In this document: positions 62,002 to 64,000 of the stretch, one piece after another
Position numbering within the stretch: the first letter of the stretch is position 1
Layout of the letters: every line of letters begins with the position of its first letter
From: Paludibacteraceae bacterium
GTDB lineage: Bacteria > Bacteroidota > Bacteroidia > Bacteroidales > Paludibacteraceae
Direction of reading: 5' to 3'
Assembly (NCBI GenBank): GCA_024401555.1
Contig: JAKSKV010000012.1
Coordinates: 1 to 64,000, forward strand
Length of the DNA: 64,000 nt
Position numbers and translations under genes: made by a program
The notes under the pieces: model-generated
Database searches by the model: none
The model's input: the letters and a program-made list of their open reading frames with translations, nothing else
What the model was told of the DNA's origin: nothing

Positions 62002-62009
62002 TATCTTTG
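62002..62009 (+). promoter_or_regulatory. Promoter -7 box of kdsB
   Basis: TATCTTTG, 32 nt before the chosen ATG; transcription would start near 62016, so an in-frame ATG at 62017 would be leaderless. Confidence 0.75.
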
Positions 62010-62040
62010 TGGATAGGTGAAATTAATCCCTAAAATTATT

Positions 62041-62808
62041 ATGGATAAAAATAAATTTATTGGCATTATCCCTGCTAGATACGCCTCCACCCGTTTCCCC
62101 GGAAAGCCTTTGGTGGAGATTTGTGGAAAGAGTATGATTCGTCGCGTGTATGAGCAAGTTTCCCAGATTTTGGATTGTGTCTATGTGGCCACGGACGATA
62201 ATCGGATATATGAGGCAGTTGAGGCTTTTGGCGGAAAGGCCGTTATGACCTCCGACCAACACAAAAGCGGTACCGACCGTTGCTTTGAAGCTTATAACAA
62301 AACGATGTCCGGTAAGGAAATCGTCATTAATATCCAGGGTGATGAGCCCTTTATTCAACCGCAACAGATTCAGGCCTTGTGCGATTGTTTCGATGATCCG
62401 ACCGCTCAGATCGCCACTTTGGTGAAACCTTTTACGGTGGAGGATGGTGAGGCCGCTTTGTTCAATCCAAATTCGCCCAAGGTGGTATTGAATAAAAATA
62501 GCGAGGCAATCTATTTTAGTCGTTCTGTCATCCCCTATAAGCGCGGTGCCGAAACGAAGGATTGGTTGTCGCAACACACTTATTACAAACATATTGGACT
62601 CTACGCCTATCGCGCGGACGTTTTGGGTGAAATCACGAAACATCCCCAATCCTCATTGGAACTGACGGAGTCGTTGGAACAACTGCGCTGGATTGAGAAT
62701 GGTTACAAAATCAAGGTGGGCATTACTAAGATGGAGACCATTGGCATCGATACGCCTGAGGATTTGGCGAGAGCGGAGAAGTTTTTGCGAGAGCATATTG
62801 GAAAATGA
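62041..62808 (+). CDS. kdsB: 3-deoxy-manno-octulosonate cytidylyltransferase
   Basis: Activates Kdo to CMP-Kdo for lipopolysaccharide inner-core synthesis. About 255 residues from the ATG at 62041 (MDKNKFIGIIPARYAS), as in homologues; an in-frame ATG at 62017 would add eight residues not typical of the family. Motifs: I-P-A-R-Y-A-S-T-R-F-P-G-K-P-L (nucleotide-binding), S-G-T-D-R-C-F-E-A, N-I-Q-G-D-E-P-F-I (metal/CTP site) and Y-F-S-R-S-V-I-P. The M16 homologue follows 23 nt later. Confidence 0.97.
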   Translation: MDKNKFIGIIPARYASTRFPGKPLVEICGKSMIRRVYEQVSQILDCVYVATDDNRIYEAVEAFGGKAVMTSDQHKSGTDRCFEAYNKTMSGKEIVINIQGDEPFIQPQQIQALCDCFDDPTAQIATLVKPFTVEDGEAALFNPNSPKVVLNKNSEAIYFSRSVIPYKRGAETKDWLSQHTYYKHIGLYAYRADVLGEITKHPQSSLELTESLEQLRWIENGYKIKVGITKMETIGIDTPEDLARAEKFLREHIGK

Positions 62809-62831
62809 ATTAGAGAGATACGCTGAACAAT

Positions 62832-64000
62832 ATGGATAGAACCAATGTGGATAGAACCAAATGTCCATTGATTAGCCCCGTTTCGGGCGTCGATTTCCCG
62901 AAAGCCGTTGTCCGTCCGTTGGCCAATGGTGCGATATTGCACGAATTGCCATTTTGCGAGGAGGAGATTGTGAGGGTGGACTGCCTATTCAAGGCGGGCT
63001 CCGTTCATCAGTCGCACCTGTTGGAGGCGAGCTTCGCTGGGCAATTGTTGAATGAGGGAACTTCCCGTCACTCATCCGCTGAGGTGGCGGAGATGCTGGA
63101 TTCTTATGGTGCGATGTTGAACGTAAGTGTCTCTTACGAAAACGCTTGTGTGACGCTTCACTCTTTGAAACGACACTTGGAGCCGATGCTTCGCCTCCTT
63201 TCGGAGATCATCACGGATCCTCTCTATGGAGAGAAGGAGTTCGTCACCTATCTGAACAAAAGGAAACAACAATATTTGATCCAGCAAGAGAAGGTGACCA
63301 CACTCGCATCCCGCAATATGAATGCTGCGTTGTATGGTCCGAAAAGTCTCTATGGTACGGTGGCGCAATTATCCGATTACGACCAACTGAATGTAGCGTG
63401 GATAAGGGATTTCCATCGTAAACGCTATGTGATGCGAGGATGCGACATCATCCTTTCCGGTAAGGTGGATGATGCGGTCAGAAGGGTGATGGAGCAGACG
63501 TTAGGATCCATCCAAACCACAGATCCGGCTCCGTTGCCGGACAGCATCTACGAGTGGAATGAATTGAACAAGACTTACTGCTTCCACGAGAAGGCGGAGA
63601 GTGTCCAGTCGGCCATTTATATGGGCAGGAAGGTGATGTCGGCGAAGGATCCCCGTTTCCATCAATTCTCAGTCTTGAATACACTTTTGGGTGGTTATTT
63701 CGGTAGTCGTCTGATGATGAACATCCGGGAGGAGAAGGGCTACACGTATGGAATCGGTTCCTATCTGTTGACGCAGCCTCAATCGGGCCGTTTCATCATA
63801 TCTACCCAAACGGCTACGCAATTTGTGGAGCCGACCCTTGCCGAAATCGAAAAGGAGTTGAAGAAGTTGCGAGAGACGCCTGTTTCGGAAGATGAGCTGA
63901 ACGAGGTGCGCAGTTATATGTTGGGAGAGAACGCCAGGGTAGTGGATGGCTCGTTCTCCTTTGTCGATGCCTATATCTCTTTCTTGGCGTTGGGTGTAGA
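62832..64000 (+). CDS. M16 (insulinase) peptidase homologue lacking the zinc motif, truncated by window end
   Basis: At least 389 residues of an M16-family protein, continuing past the window. The region where active members have H-x-x-E-H is replaced by E-A-S-F-A-G-Q-L-L-N-E-G-T, so it cannot bind the catalytic zinc. The C-terminal-half motif G-S-R-L-M-M-N-I-R-E-E-K-G-Y-T-Y-G-I is present, as in non-catalytic subunits that pair with an active M16 partner. The start has a 15-bp imperfect duplication (M-D-R-T-N-V-D-R-T-K). It is co-directional with kdsB. No signal peptide is evident. Confidence 0.88.
   Translation, partial: MDRTNVDRTKCPLISPVSGVDFPKAVVRPLANGAILHELPFCEEEIVRVDCLFKAGSVHQSHLLEASFAGQLLNEGTSRHSSAEVAEMLDSYGAMLNVSVSYENACVTLHSLKRHLEPMLRLLSEIITDPLYGEKEFVTYLNKRKQQYLIQQEKVTTLASRNMNAALYGPKSLYGTVAQLSDYDQLNVAWIRDFHRKRYVMRGCDIILSGKVDDAVRRVMEQTLGSIQTTDPAPLPDSIYEWNELNKTYCFHEKAESVQSAIYMGRKVMSAKDPRFHQFSVLNTLLGGYFGSRLMMNIREEKGYTYGIGSYLLTQPQSGRFIISTQTATQFVEPTLAEIEKELKKLRETPVSEDELNEVRSYMLGENARVVDGSFSFVDAYISFLALGV

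Overview
The window reads as a chromosomal segment of a Bacteroidota bacterium, most likely order Bacteroidales. The evidence is as follows. Promoter boxes of the Bacteroidota type (TAnnTTTG or TAnnTTCG, sometimes with TTG or TTTG 18-20 nt upstream) precede many genes. Six proteins end in type IX secretion (T9SS) C-terminal domains of type A or type B. A PorP/SprF protein is coupled to a giant type-B adhesin, and the OmpA proteins, YgiQ, DUF177-rpmF and the RluA fusion are built as in this phylum. A GH-A clan glycosidase with CBM6 and a secreted expansin-like protein suggest contact with plant or other polysaccharide. The species cannot be named from the sequence.

Layout. 1-480: terminator, an inverted-repeat element and a decayed IS5-type transposase. 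481-8042: secreted glycosidase, YgiQ radical SAM enzyme (minus strand), tRNA-Gln(CTG), a small membrane protein, a large lipoprotein and a DUF486 membrane protein. 8105-19785: two tandem paralogous T9SS type-B surface proteins (about 1570 and 2242 residues); the second has a 3.5-kb internal stretch with different base composition and codon use. 19793-24257: RluA-type pseudouridine synthase, dxs and a hypothetical protein. 24261-29136 (minus): outer-membrane barrel, a Cys-repeat T9SS protein, and an OmpA protein with thrombospondin-3 repeats. 29137-41645 (minus): a 3840-residue adhesin translationally coupled to PorP/SprF.

41990-57872 is largely housekeeping: rplU-rpmA, uvrB, a PspC protein, pepD, recG, a second OmpA protein, rpsA, an RsmI-like methyltransferase, a histidine phosphatase, DUF177-rpmF, and frr-rsgA-sensor kinase. 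57961-64000 holds the expansin-like protein, a lone RES-domain protein, a secreted unknown protein with an AlkD-type protein, kdsB and a truncated M16 peptidase homologue.

The intergenic regions hold three candidate small RNAs: a 6S-like RNA at about 52516-52717 (minus) with a textbook promoter, a roughly 77-nt RNA at about 61885-61961 (plus) with a textbook promoter, and a terminator-ended transcript at about 46525-46650 (minus). No CRISPR array, prophage, intact insertion sequence or replication origin was seen. The main theme is cell-surface display: large T9SS adhesins, their PorP-type partner, OmpA anchors and secreted polysaccharide-active proteins, embedded among core translation, repair and isoprenoid or LPS genes.
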